Positions 24,401 through 35,200 of a stretch of DNA of 64,000 nt are shown here, in pieces. The stretch is from Albula goreensis. Its lineage: Eukaryota; Chordata; Actinopteri; Albuliformes; Albulidae. A program made the translations under genes and the position numbers. How positions within the stretch are numbered: the stretch's first letter is position 1; each line of letters starts with the position of its first letter. A model generated the notes under the pieces. It searched no databases and was not told the DNA's origin. It was given only the letters and a program-made list of their open reading frames with translations. The stretch lies in contig CM040746.1 in the NCBI GenBank assembly GCA_022829145.1, forward strand, positions 36,381,712-36,445,711, given 5' to 3'.

Positions 24401-25783
24401 GGGGTGAACCAGCTCCAGCAGGATGAGACGGAGAAGGGGAGCACAGAGCCACCTAGTGGACAGGAGGAGTTAGCGCTTAAGACAGAAAATGAGGAGGTGA
24501 AGATCACCAAGCCTTCTGAGAGTGAGGACACTGAGAAGAAGGGCACAGAGGGGGTGAGCTGGACATACCACCTGCTTTGAGGGAGGGAGGGAGGGAGGGT
24601 GGGAGGGTGGGTGCTGGATCTTGGAAGTTGAAATACCTTTCCTTTCTTTACTTCATGCACCAGTTTGACAACATTTAGTTTATCTAGTGACCATGTAAAG
24701 GTAACATCTAGATTTAATTATGAGAGTCATCATTTGGTGGTTAATGAGAAAGGGCACTATAATAGAATAACTGAGTAGTTATTATAGCCAAGTATCTTTT
24801 CCAGAACATGCTTAAAGGGTTTAATGTCCTGACATGCTGCATTAATGAAACAAATACACATTTATTGCAAAGGCACTAGTTGCATTTGGCAGAGACATTC
24901 AGAGAGAGTTCATCGTAAACTGTTTGACCTTGGACATCCAAGAGCATACATGGGTTGATGAGAATGTTTGACAGTATTCCCAGTGTTAGTGTACCAGTGT
25001 CCTCAGAAATGAAGGGGGCAGTGGATTCTCTTTTTCAGGGCTGTGGAAGTGAAGGGGCAGTGGTGCCCCCCTGCAGTGGAGCCAGTGAGAAGAGCAGCGA
25101 GAGTGAGGAGACGCCCAACGCCAAACCACAGGCAGAGAAGAAGCCTCCGTCCACCCCCGTCCCTCTGGGGCCGTACCAGCCCAACAACCCTGTGGGTAAG
25201 ACTGCCTTCAGTTCCTTACCCGGGTAGACCCTGTCCCTCTTGTGCCTTACCAGCCCAATGTTCTGGTATCCCAAACATATAATTGCACCATCAGTGGATG
25301 AAAGCAGGTATGAACATTCCAAAGCATTTGAATGTCCATTTTCTGCTTTTTTTTTTTGCAATCCTGGTAACATTACTGTTTTTGTCCAGGAAAATGTTTT
25401 TTTTTTTTTTTATACGTGCCTCTTCTCTAGATCTATGATACAGGTAACTGTGTGTATGGCTTATCGTGTTTGATCTGCTGTGTTCTGTGAAATTGCAGGT
25501 GTGGAGTTTGTGAAAATGGGCTACTACTGCAGAGTCTGCTTCCTGTTCTACTCCAATGAAGAGACGGCAAAGAAGGTCCACTGCAGCAGCCTGTCCCACT
25601 ATCAGAAGCTGCAGGTTGGTCTCTTGTGTTATTCAAATTCCAGAGTGTAATAGATTCAAATTTTAGTGTTTTCAAGTCTTTCCAATCAGATGACAAATCA
25701 CTGTTTTGTTTATTCATCTGAATTTTCAGAAACACCTGGATAAAGAGAAGGAGAAAGGAGAGAAGAAGACCAAATCTCAGTGA
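14603..25783 (+). CDS. matr3l1.1: Matrin-3-like protein, copy 1 (four RRMs, two zinc fingers)
   Basis: Matrin-3 is a nuclear-matrix RNA/DNA-binding protein acting in splicing, mRNA stability and nuclear retention. Twenty coding exons join in consistent phase: 14603-15400, 17289-17350, 17571-17609, 18138-18235, 18447-18493, 18700-18816, 19413-19538, 19817-19966, 20292-20416, 20783-21338, 21590-21710, 22001-22020, 22169-22291, 22660-22788, 22896-23018, 23614-23744, 24175-24553, 25039-25195, 25499-25614, 25730-25783. They total 3471 nt, 1156 residues, with no internal stop. Human MATR3 is 847 residues with two RRMs; the extra length is a second RRM pair and its linker. Two introns (after 18816 and 21338) use GC donors. 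The ATG at 14603 is chosen because the upstream in-frame ATG (14552) lies before the acceptor CACCACAG (ending 14575). The symbol follows the zebrafish tandem matr3l1 pair; which copy is .1 is inferred from order only. Confidence 0.9.
15401..17288. other. Copy 1 intron 2, no gene seen
   Basis: A 1.9 kb intron. Short open frames at 15698-16343 and 16771-17254 lack homology. No repeat family recognised. Confidence 0.5.
17289..18493 (+). CDS. matr3l1.1: Copy 1 exons 3-6: rest of zinc finger 1 and linker to RRM1
   Basis: Exons 17289-17350, 17571-17609, 18138-18235 and 18447-18493 encode residues 267-348. Exon 3 gives [11 protein letters not shown], supplying the two histidines of the C2H2 matrin finger, then a segment ending in YPEWDP that is almost the same as mammalian MATR3 (LLLEIYPEWNP). 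Exon 5 encodes [20 protein letters not shown], matching the mammalian NPAPGILGPP stretch; it differs from copy 2 by a single base in 98. Exon 4 is only 39 bp. Confidence 0.88.
18700..19538 (+). CDS. matr3l1.1: Copy 1 exons 7-8: RRM1
   Basis: Exons 18700-18816 and 19413-19538 (residues 349-429) encode an RRM of the matrin-3/hnRNP-L type: [50 protein letters not shown]. The intron interrupts the fold at phase 0 just before AFLEM, and starts with GC (AACAAG|GCAAGG) instead of GT. This exon pair is strongly diverged from copy 2, unlike the exons on either side. Confidence 0.9.
19817..20416 (+). CDS. matr3l1.1: Copy 1 exons 9-10: RRM2
   Basis: Exons 19817-19966 and 20292-20416 (residues 430-521) encode [12 protein letters not shown], a helix, [15 protein letters not shown], then [18 protein letters not shown] and [10 protein letters not shown]. 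The layout matches MATR3 RRM2 (RVIHLSNLPH...AFIEMETREDAMAMV). The intron falls at the same place in the fold as in RRM1, RRM3 and RRM4. Confidence 0.9.
20783..22020 (+). CDS. matr3l1.1: Copy 1 exons 11-13: basic/acidic linker between the RRM pairs
   Basis: Exons 20783-21338, 21590-21710 and 22001-22020 (residues about 522-753). Exon 11 starts arginine-rich ([27 protein letters not shown]; nuclear-localisation-like) and becomes glutamate-rich, ending NEELEDDQ. Exon 12 encodes [20 protein letters not shown], corresponding to the mammalian acidic segment SEDELLVDEEEAAALL. Exon 13 is a 20-nt microexon (ERSRNNG). The donor after exon 11 is GC (GACCAG|GCAAGT); if unspliced, translation stops after three more residues (ASY). 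Confidence 0.85.
22169..22788 (+). CDS. matr3l1.1: Copy 1 exons 14-15: RRM3
   Basis: Exons 22169-22291 and 22660-22788 (residues 754-837) encode [70 protein letters not shown]. It resembles both RRM1 of this protein and mammalian MATR3 RRM1 ([20 protein letters not shown]), and its internal intron is at the same site and phase as RRM1's. Exon 14 has a tandem CAGCAG acceptor (22163-22168), allowing one-codon variation. Confidence 0.9.
22896..23744 (+). CDS. matr3l1.1: Copy 1 exons 16-17: RRM4
   Basis: Exons 22896-23018 and 23614-23744 (residues 838-922) encode [49 protein letters not shown] and [12 protein letters not shown]. It is closest to MATR3 RRM2 (SAVLKLAEPYGKIKNYI, AFIEMETREDAMAMV, VDLSEKYKKL). 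The intron position and phase match RRM1-3. Confidence 0.9.
24175..25195 (+). CDS. matr3l1.1: Copy 1 exons 18-19: second linker, nuclear-localisation-like basic cluster
   Basis: Exons 24175-24553 and 25039-25195 encode a proline start ([19 protein letters not shown]), a lysine cluster ([14 protein letters not shown]) of the nuclear-localisation type, long Glu/Ser-rich stretches, then [10 protein letters not shown], which matches MATR3 GPYQPNVPVG directly before the second zinc finger. Exon 18 differs from copy 2 at only about seven of 379 positions. Twenty bases after its donor there is a G-rich run unique to this copy. Confidence 0.87.
25499..25783 (+). CDS. matr3l1.1: Copy 1 exons 20-21: zinc finger 2 and C-terminus
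   Basis: Exon 20 (25499-25614) encodes [20 protein letters not shown] followed by [12 protein letters not shown]: a matrin-type C2H2 finger nearly the same as MATR3 (FYCKLCSLFYTNEE...HCSSLPHYQKL). Exon 21 gives the lysine-rich tail [17 protein letters not shown] and the stop at 25781-25783. Exon 20 is identical to copy 2 over all 116 bases, including the flanking GTTGGTCTC donor. Confidence 0.9.
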
Positions 25784-26060
25784 TTCTTTTTTTTTTTTTA
25801 AACTTGATGGAATTGTTAAATTCCAACTTTGTTGAATGTGCTGTTTTGTTATCCAGCTTTTGTTCTTCAGTTTAATGGCCACAGGTAGTGGCGATCCCAG
25901 TTAGCAACGAATGAGGAAATGACTGAGATGCAGAGTATTTTTGTAATGCCTTTTTCCCCTTACAGTCCTTTATTTTCAACTGTTGTTTTAGTATTCTGAT
26001 TGCATAAGACTTTTCGTTGTGATTTTTAAAATGTTATTAAAACACTGATTTGCATGCAAA
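25784..26060 (+). other. matr3l1.1: Copy 1 3' untranslated region
   Basis: The sequence after the stop is AT-rich; an ATTAAA at 26036-26041 is the likeliest poly(A) signal. The end position is inferred. Confidence 0.4.
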
Positions 26061-26760
26061 TGCAATATCTATGCCATATTGAGTTTGTCTGTTTTTTTTT
26101 TTTTTTTTTAAGTCGAAACAATGTTAATTTGACCATGATTTGTTATCACCTTGGCATGCCAGAAAAATTAATCAAACAGTTAATCAATTTTGATTTTTCC
26201 ACGGCAACAGAATGCAGTGTGAATTATTGAATTTAAAATTGCTAGTCTGAAAGAATGAAAGTATTTGTGTTTCTTGGAAGGTCTTAGATGAAGTGACACG
26301 CTTGTGTAAAGGAATAGTTTGGAAATGTCACATTCCACAAGAGTCCTGCAATTATTTTAATGCTCCTATGATGAAAAGCATATTGGTACAATGTTAAAAC
26401 AAAAAAAAAAACAAAACTTGCAGCTTCTTTTCACAACCAAAACAGTCATCCAAACATCTAATAGCTTGTTTCTGGTGAAAGAGTAATTGTAATATGGCAT
26501 TTTGCTATCAACAGTTTTGTAGAGACAGATTGTAGGTATAGTGTTTTTACTCAGGATTGTCTGGTGAGCTGGAGACGGAGGCAAAAATTTACATTTCAAA
26601 CCATCAATATGACACTGGAGCGTTTGATGGTAAACAAAACATGAATTACAAATCGGGAAAACAATACGTGTGATACTACAAAGTGTAATACTTTAAGAGC
26701 TGGTTTGGCACACTCTTACTCGTGATAACATTTTGAGGGATTTTAATATCTACCGTTGCT
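26061..26760. other. Spacer between the tandem matrin-3-like genes
   Basis: About 0.7 kb, AT-rich, with A/T runs and no coding potential recognised on either strand. It must hold the promoter of copy 2, but no TATA or CpG-rich core is evident. Confidence 0.4.
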
Positions 26761-26770
26761 ATACTCCACA

Positions 26771-26784
26771 ACACTAGGTGGCAG
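26771..26784 (+). promoter_or_regulatory. CTCF-like motif at the start of copy 2
   Basis: ACACTAGGTGGCAG differs from the CTCF core (CCASYAGRKGGCRS) at one position. It is placed just before the probable first exon of copy 2. The related ACACTAGATGGCAT occupies the equivalent place upstream of copy 1 (12788), suggesting both promoters descend from the duplicated ancestor. Confidence 0.4.
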
Positions 26785-26889
26785 TAACTTGCCTTTACTA
26801 AGGGTATTTGATTAGTAAAACGACTGAAGATAAACATTACTTTGAGTTCATTTGATGCTGTTTACGTGCATGTGTTTTGTCTGCAGAAG
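26785..26889 (+). other. matr3l1.2: Probable non-coding exon 1 of matrin-3-like copy 2
   Basis: CTGCAGAAG|GTAAGGCCAA provides a strong donor with the last exon base at 26889, 1.5 kb before the coding start exon, the same arrangement as in copy 1. The start is not defined. Confidence 0.4.
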
Positions 26890-28420
26890 GTAAGGCCAAT
26901 ACGTGTATTTGAATGTGGTACAATGTTGTAGAAATATTTGCATCAGTTACTAGTGCTTACCTACATATCTAGATAGCATAACAAATCAGGATAATATCCC
27001 TCGTACGAAGTACCAACCTAAATCAAGCTAATGGCAGTGAAAAGAGTTAGCTGGCCGCTAGCAAGGCCGTTGAGCTAAGGTCAGTGAAGAGCTAGCGCTA
27101 TCATTGCACCGTTTGCAAAGGTTAGCATAATACCATACTAGCCAGGTACCGTAACTTGTTTTTGAACACAACTATTGCAGCGTATAACTAGCTAGGACCC
27201 TACTATGAAAAGACTTTGCTAGAGTATAGCTAACATGATCACGCAGTGATTTAACTGTCTGTACTATCGATAGCGCCAGTCGTACCTCGCGACAGGTTTT
27301 GTTATGGAACATGTAGGTAACGGTAACTAGCTGTTTTAACGTTAACTATTGTTGGCTAGCAATGTATTGATTCGTTATCAAGATAACAGTACCTAATTAG
27401 CACTTCGCACATTGTTGCCATCGTAGCGGTAGTTAAGGAACTACTTAAGATATTGAAGTTTGCTTTCAAGACAGTCAGGTTGCCTTTTTGATCAGTATTG
27501 GACGTCGATGGACTTTGCTAAACTGGTCTCAAAAGCCGTCTTAGCCACTCTTTCTTTCGCTGTCGTCTGTGGCTCGCATTGGAAGAACCGATTCAAAACT
27601 GTGCTACAATCTGTTTGTGGCTTGCATTGGAGAACCAAACCAAAAACAGCAACAAGGTTGCTAGGCTGCCGATGCCCCTCACTCGACTAGTATCTACCTG
27701 ACTGGGTTCCCTGCAGTCTCTTGTCTGACCGATAAACGAGGAGAGAGGTCAGTAAATCGATATATAGAACGTTTATCTGTGCTTTTAACCTTTGATAGTT
27801 TTAATATTTCGTAGGTAATCCTTGGTTCCTATCTTGGAACAATCTTGGACAAGTCATTCTGTAATGTCTCTTTGCAGTCTTCTTGTAAAGCAGACTTGAG
27901 CTGTCGTCATAATTTGCGCACCTATCTGATGGGTTTTCTTGATGCCATATTAGTCTTCCCTTCTTGGTATAACATGTAACAGGCCCAGCGTTTCTAACCT
28001 TTGTAAGAAATGGACACTAGTTTAAATCATGATTCCACTTGGAAGTCTTTCTCTGTATAAGCCAGTTGCATTGCTTTCGGCCAAACCCAATTTCTCTTCA
28101 TTCAATCTCTGGCAGCCATCAAGCAAAAACTTGTCTAATCAGATATTTGGTGTGTTTTAATTTGGATACCTGACATATTAGTCTTATCCTTTGTAAAACT
28201 ACACATCAATCAGTTGTATTTCATGACCTTCCTGACGATTGTCATGTGGAGCATGTTTTATTATTGTGACCCAGCAGAGAAATCTCATAAAATCAAAAGA
28301 GGATCGTCCTTTCACCAACCTTAATTCTCTCTGAAAAGTTCCCAGTCCTCTCCTCTTGGAGATTAAAAAAAAAAAAAAAAAATCTGCAGTTTTAAATTGT
28401 TCTTGTGCCATTCACCACAG
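26890..28420. other. Copy 2 intron 1
   Basis: No coding exon recognised; the 76-residue open frame at 27460-27690 has no homology. A degenerate tandem pair (GTCTGTGGCTCGCATTGGA / GTTTGTGGCTTGCATTGGA) occurs at 27566-27640. The last 25 bases before exon 2 are nearly identical to copy 1. Confidence 0.4.
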
Positions 28421-29209
28421 AGTCACTGCACAACCTTTTGCGTGGCAATGTCCCAGAAGATCCCCGCTGACGGTGCTCATAAAGGCTTTGCTGTGGGCCG
28501 AGGGCTTCTGGCTGCTGCTGAGACCCTAAACTTCAGCTCTTCCCGGCCATCTTACGGCATGTCCTCATCCTTGGGCAGCGGGGAAGGAAAGAGCCACAGC
28601 TCCCAGCTGCCCCAACGTGGAAGTGGCCATGTTAGCAACACCATGAAACTCTTTGACAGCCTGGGACTCTCTCCCACTGACATTGATGCACTAGCCCAAA
28701 TCCCTGAAGAGAATATCAGTATTGAAACCTTGCCCCAGCTTATCATGCAGGTGAAGAACCGCAAGCTGGAGGCCAGTCGACGCATGGGGGATGGCTCTCG
28801 GGACATGGCCCCTCTCTCCCCAGAGCGCTCGTACAGAGCGTCTCGCGGTGACTGGGAGGCCGTCCCAACTGGCCGCATGGGTTCTTCCGGTGGGCAGGCC
28901 TCCGCTCGCGGCCAGCAGATGGACTATGGGTACGGTTCCATGCAGGAGGGCCCGACTCACGGCTACAAACGCATGGAGTATGGCGACAACAGCAGTGGCG
29001 GGCTGAGCCGGGACCGCCAATATTCTGAGCTTTCCCGTGACCGCTATGGCGGCCTAGGAATGGGGCCTTCCTTGGCATCTGACAGTGGCTTTCTGCAGAA
29101 AAGAATGGGCTCTCCTTCCCAGGGCAAAGTGCAGGACTTCTTAGGAGCCATGCCTCACATGTTCCCACACGTGTGCTCTCTTTGTGATTTTGATGTGCAT
29201 TCAACAATG
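28421..29209 (+). CDS. matr3l1.2: Copy 2 exon 2: start codon, N-terminal region, first half of zinc finger 1
   Basis: Residues 1-254, start ATG at 28448 after the acceptor CACCACAG (ending 28420). It is the same as copy 1 over the first ~135 bases except one synonymous change, differs in the Ser/Gly-rich stretch (residues about 31-60, 12 residues shorter), then becomes virtually identical again to [14 protein letters not shown] and 9 bases into the intron. Confidence 0.9.
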
Positions 29210-32200
29210 GTGAGTACTTCGTTCAACATGTAACATACCAAACCAGGGTTGGGTCATTTCCATTTCAGTTCAGTCAGATTGACACTCAGTGAACTTACTG
29301 AGAATGATCCTTCAATTAATGAATTGCATGGTAACTCCATTTGGCATCTTTAGAAGCTCAAAGGAATTTCGTTGAGGGGGAGCAGGGGAAACTCGATGCC
29401 ACAAATGCATAGCACACTCCTGGGACATGTATGATAATTAGGACAATTATTAAATCAGGTAACCTGGTGGATGACAGGGTTCCAGGAATTTTTCTACAAT
29501 GATACGGAACCCCTCAGCATTTGACAGATGCAACTGATATCTCCATACAGGGAGTCCCCAACTTACGAATATAATCGGTTCCGAAGGTCTTTCGTGAATC
29601 CATCTTTTCCCTTGCAGACACTTTATATCATTCACCAAGATGAACCCCTCTCCTTAAACTTCTATTCTAGGCTCAGTAGCTTCTATTTTCATTTGCATAT
29701 GGTTAATATAAACAAGTATAAATTCAAAGACTGTGATATATTTTCGTATGCTGTATAGTACTGTATAGGAAAACCACACTCGCCATTAATTCACGAGTCA
29801 AATTTTTTTAAATATAATTTGGGAGGTTAGTTTACATTTTACAAGCGTAAATTTCACAATTTAGGGAAAGCGGGAGCGCACAGTTTCCATCTGTTGTGGA
29901 CCACATACTTTGCGCGTGGTTTGAATCTGTAAAGTTTCTTGTTTTGTTTCTTCAGCAGGTCATCCGTGGGGTTTAGTCCATGCCAACCCTCCTGGCACTT
30001 GAGACTTTAACCCCCTCTAGCACTTTAACACCCTTGTCCCAAAGAAATAATGGAAAATCTGGATAAGAGCGTCTGCTAAATGCTGATAATGTAATGTTTT
30101 TACCCCTGGAAATAATTTTTTTCGTATCTGTGGATTTCCGTAAGTTGAGTCTGCGTAAGTAGGGGACTCCCTGTGTAAACTCAGCTTCCCAGTTAAGCAT
30201 TTACAACATGTGCTGTTGTGTAAAGTACTTAGCAAAGTTTGTGTGCTACCAACACTTTGTGACATACAAAAGATGGCATCTCCAACAGCACAGTGTCCCC
30301 ATCGCTATATTCTTGACTTTGTGCTGATTTGGTCTAGAGGAAAGACCACTACCTACTGGCCCACCAGCACTGCTTCAGGCTGCTAGTTAGTTTTTCCAGG
30401 AGGCCTCTTGTGTAAGTAGTAATGAAGCCCACACCATTCTCCAGGAGCAGGGCACATGGTAGTGTGTCTGATGGCTTTGTCGTAATCGAAATGGAACTGA
30501 CCCTTACTCTTCACCAAACACATACAAACAAAAGCTTACCCCTTGACAAAAAGAATTTCAAAAATGCATGACCATGAAACATTTTCTCTACTTAATCTTT
30601 GAGTGAGTATATGCGGTATTTCCTGTATGTCCAAGAACTATGATTAGATTATATTCCATGATTATACTTGCCATTGCTTAACGTCTTCCTCTTCATATTT
30701 GTTTTATGAGCTCTCTCTGTTTTTTGGAGCTGTGTTACCTCCAAAAGGGTTGACACAGAGCAGCACAAGAGGTTTTATTATTTTTAAGATGAATACTATT
30801 TGTAAGCCCCATCATTTTGGTTTAATTAAGTCAATTAGGTAATTTAAGTCAATTATCTTGACATTTTTTACTTTTGGCCAACAACTTTTATTTCTTCAAA
30901 GTATGATGACACTCTGAAGCCACTGTAAAACCAAAATGTTCAGGAAATGCCATCAATTAGGACAATACACACTGGACATAACCGGCTTGACACTTTGCAA
31001 AGACCACATTTCTCCCAGTGTGATTGTTTATTATGTTTGACAGTGCCTTCATATTGCCTTAGTTTGCTCTAAATCTGTTTCTAGATTACGTTTACTCCCC
31101 AGCTTGGCCGAATGTTGGGTAGTGTTTTTATAAATATGTTTCATGAGAAAACAAAAACAGTTGGCTACCTAGTTAGTGTACAAATACCTAGACCCAATTG
31201 GCTATACAAGAAAGATGAAGGGGCTAGGTCGCCATTTTGTCACTGAGAAAATATATAGGAGTTGTTACTTTTCCAACTAGTTCTGTGAACCACTACATCA
31301 TCACTTCCTGCTTCAGTTTTTTAGTATTTTTCAAGGAAACAAGGAAGTGAAATGGCCTCTAAGTGGATTTTATAGGTTGAAATGGAAAATGATGGGGCTT
31401 ATACTATATCACTCATAATGCACAGATTATTGGTAAAAATGAACAATTTTTCAGGCAGAAGTACCCTGTAGAATGTAACAGATTGTCATTTCTCGATGAA
31501 TGATTCTCACATACTTCATTTATTGCAGGAGTGGACCCAACACACAAATGGATTACGTCATGCAGAAAACCGCAGGCAGCTCTTGCAAATGTAAGCCTCC
31601 TTTATCCTCTTTGCCTCATCTTCATAAAACCAGTATATCTTAGCGCTTAGGTGTTCAACTGATTGCTAATTAAGATATCAGAAAAAGTTAAATCAGTAAT
31701 TTTAGCCATGTACTATGGCTAAGGAATGATGTAGTTTTTGGAGTTTTAATGAAATGAAACACATAATTCTAGTCTTCCACTCTTTTGAAAAGGAAGAAGA
31801 GCTGAAAGGGTGTCATTAAGTGCTCTATATTTTATATATGAAGTAGCTCTTGCTGTTGGAAACATTTCTCTGTGCATGTTTACAGGTATCCAGAATGGGA
31901 TCCACACATGGACATACCGTGAGTATAAAACCAGTACTTAGTGCTGCATCTGTATGCTGTTGTACAGCAGATGCAATTTATTTACTAAATTGTTTCGTTA
32001 ATAAATTTTAAAAATTTATTAACAAAATAATGTGATAACACTGGTTGTGTGGAAAACGCAAGGTGGTATGTAATTTTGTATGAAAGAGGTCATATTAATA
32101 GACAATTGCTGGTAGCCCAAGCTTTGGACAGTATAGCTGTTTTTTTCCCTCAAAGAGCACTTCACTTAATAAAATCCCTTGTCTTACTTCACCGTTAAAG

Positions 32201-35200
32201 GAGTTGTGGATTTATCTCCCTTTACAGGTCAGGGTCCATTGGGTTTGATACGACTAACCGCTCTGATGGAATCCTGGGTCCTGCACCTGTTGGGCTACCG
32301 AGAGGAGCGATGACCTCCACCTGGGGTAACGCAAGCTCTGTGAAACACATTTTACAGCCACTATTTAGCTGTAAACTAAATAATAGTTACAAACATTTCC
32401 ATCTTTCTGGGGTTATAGTGGGTACAATAAAATGATGGCAGCCAAAAAACTGTTTGGAAAATGAAAGTGAATCATCTTACTTTTTTTTTTATTTTCTTTC
32501 TTTTTTAAGGTTCAAGCATGTCAAGCCAAAAGCAGCCATTACTATCTACACCAAAGGTATTTTGTTTACAGACTTTTGACCTTTAAATTTTGACCTGCTT
32601 GTGGTTGTTTCTGTTTAGTGTAATTGCAAATGAAAAATATAAGTAAATGTTAAAAGTCCTTATTTTAAATGGTTAAACCATATTTGTTGTATGATCAGAT
32701 AAGTAATTGAAATATGAAGGCTGAATGTTTACAGGTTTTGTTTGAAGCTGTTCTTTTCACTTTCATCTTGTCCTAGATGGGAACCAGAGTTATCGTTGCC
32801 GAAAATGAAGGGAAACCCATCATACTGACCAAGTTGTTATCATTGGCACAGCCATTTGGAACTGTTGTTCAACATCTGGTTCGCCTCAACAAGGCAAGTA
32901 TGCTTTACATTACATTATGGTTATTTAGGTGATGCTTTTATCCGAAATGACATACAGTTGGTTAGACTAGCTAGGGGCCAGTCCTCTCAAGGAAAAATGT
33001 GGCCTTGCTTGAGAACCTAACAGCCGCACTGATCTCATGATGGCTACACTGGAGCTTGAACCACCAACCATCAGGTTCTCAGTCAAGCACTGTACAAAAT
33101 CTTTCAGTTTCGTTGTCTTTGCAATTTCCCTAGATAGGGATTGGTGTATGACGCCTTTCACTGCATTTCGATGGCAGGGATTCTTCCCGTGACCCTGTGT
33201 GTGCTCGTAACGAATTCTTTCAAGGCTGTTCCAGCTTCTGTAGTCGGTCTGTTTTTTCCCTACAAACACTGCTGAATGTTGTCAGTGGCTCAGGAAACAT
33301 AGCTTTGATGGGTACAGTGCAAGCACCAAAGGACCTGATTATTCCCTGATTCATTTTCACTTTTTATTTTTGCTGAAACATAGAGTACACCAAGCTGCAT
33401 CTAAGTGATTTTTTTTTCTCATTTCCCAAATGTTGGTTGTCTTGTTCTTTCAGGCCTATTTGGAAATGCAAAGTCATGAAGAGGCCGTTGCGATGGTGAA
33501 TTTCTACAAACAGAAGCCACCAGTGATGCACGGGAAGCAGATCAGTATATATTTGTGTTGGGAGCGTTTTCCATTTGAGGTAAAGGAGGTCATCTGTGAC
33601 TGTGTTAATAAATATTGTAGTTTTATGACTATATTTGTTATAGTAGGTCCTCATGAATCGTAAATGCACAGTGCATTTCCCTTCACTTTGAATAATGAAA
33701 ATAGGCAAAGTTAGTAAAAGCTAAGGACCTGCTTTTCTTATGGCATACAAAATTAACCTCATGTTGAAAGGAGCAGTGTCATGTCCAACAAAAAAATACT
33801 GCCTGTATTTAGCCAAGCTTTTCTAATTAAGTACGTGGAGCCTTATACTTGTGAATGTGGTCACAGTAATCCTCACCTTGCTGTTTGAGATCACAAACTG
33901 TGATAACATAATCTTTATATATAGAGTGCTCATAGAAATGCCACCCCCAGAAAGGCAGCCGGGATGGGAGTGGAAGGCAGAGTCAGGTGGTTTTCTTCTC
34001 CAACCTGCCAAAAGAGAGGGAGAAGAAATCAGAGCTGCTGACTATCGCTCGGCGTTTCGGCACAGTTGACAAATACCTGTTTTTAAGTGATCAGGTAAAT
34101 GCCCCATTCTTACACTGTGTCTCCCCTGAATGATGTAGACAATGCCTAAAGCACAATCGGAAAACGCTAGAATTTAGTTCTGTAACTTTGCAGAAATAAG
34201 TTGCATATCTTTTATATTGAGGATAGGCTTTGAGACTGTGATAGAGCCAAATGGGCAGTGTACTAAAGATTTTCTAGCTTCTCTTTTAATGAGAAAGAAG
34301 TGCATAATTTTCTTTTTAGACTATTTCATAAGTAGTAATGAGATAAAAATAGACATATTGAAAAGCCCATACTTTACACTAGTTCAGTTAAAAAGCTGAA
34401 GACATTATTCCAGTTCATCAAATGTACTACTCCAATATTTAGGATTCAATCTCTCACCTAGTGGATAAAAAAATAAATTAGCTCATGGGAGACCTTCTCA
34501 AAGCTTAAGTTAATTGTTAAAATGTATATGTGGAATAAAATATTATTTTTGTGCAATTCATCTTTATTGCAGTGCATACACATCAATACATCAAATGAAC
34601 ATACATATATACACATATATGTACTCGCATTCATATGCTTGCATATACTAACATGTAATACACTGTAATTTTTTCCATTTAATCCCACCCCACCCACCCC
34701 CTCTCATATCCCATACATAAACTAGACTACTTGTAACCTACCCCCAAAATGTAATCCAAAAAGATATAAAGGAATAAAAGATTTACTGTGTGTCTTTGGT
34801 CTCCGCACCCAGGCATTTGTACAGCTAGGAACCCCAGAAGATGCTGAGATGTTGGTGAAGTACTACACTCTGCATCCTCTCACCATTAAAGGAAGGAGCA
34901 TTCGGCTGAACATCTGCACTAAGTACAAAACACTAATGTGAGTGAAACAGGATGAGTCTGATTGGGATATTTACAGTTACAGGTAGAGGAGGATATTGAG
35001 GATATCGATAAGTGATTTAATTTACAAAGGTCAGTTTTCTAAGTTGTTCTGCTAAGAGTGTCCACTAAATGCCTAAATGTAAACCTTTTGTAAAGTCTGT
35101 TTCCTGAGGGCATGTGAAAGGTATCTCTATGTAGGACATTGACCTGTAAGCGCGTACCAGCATTGTCTGTTTAATATTGTGCCTTTAGTATTGTGACTCT

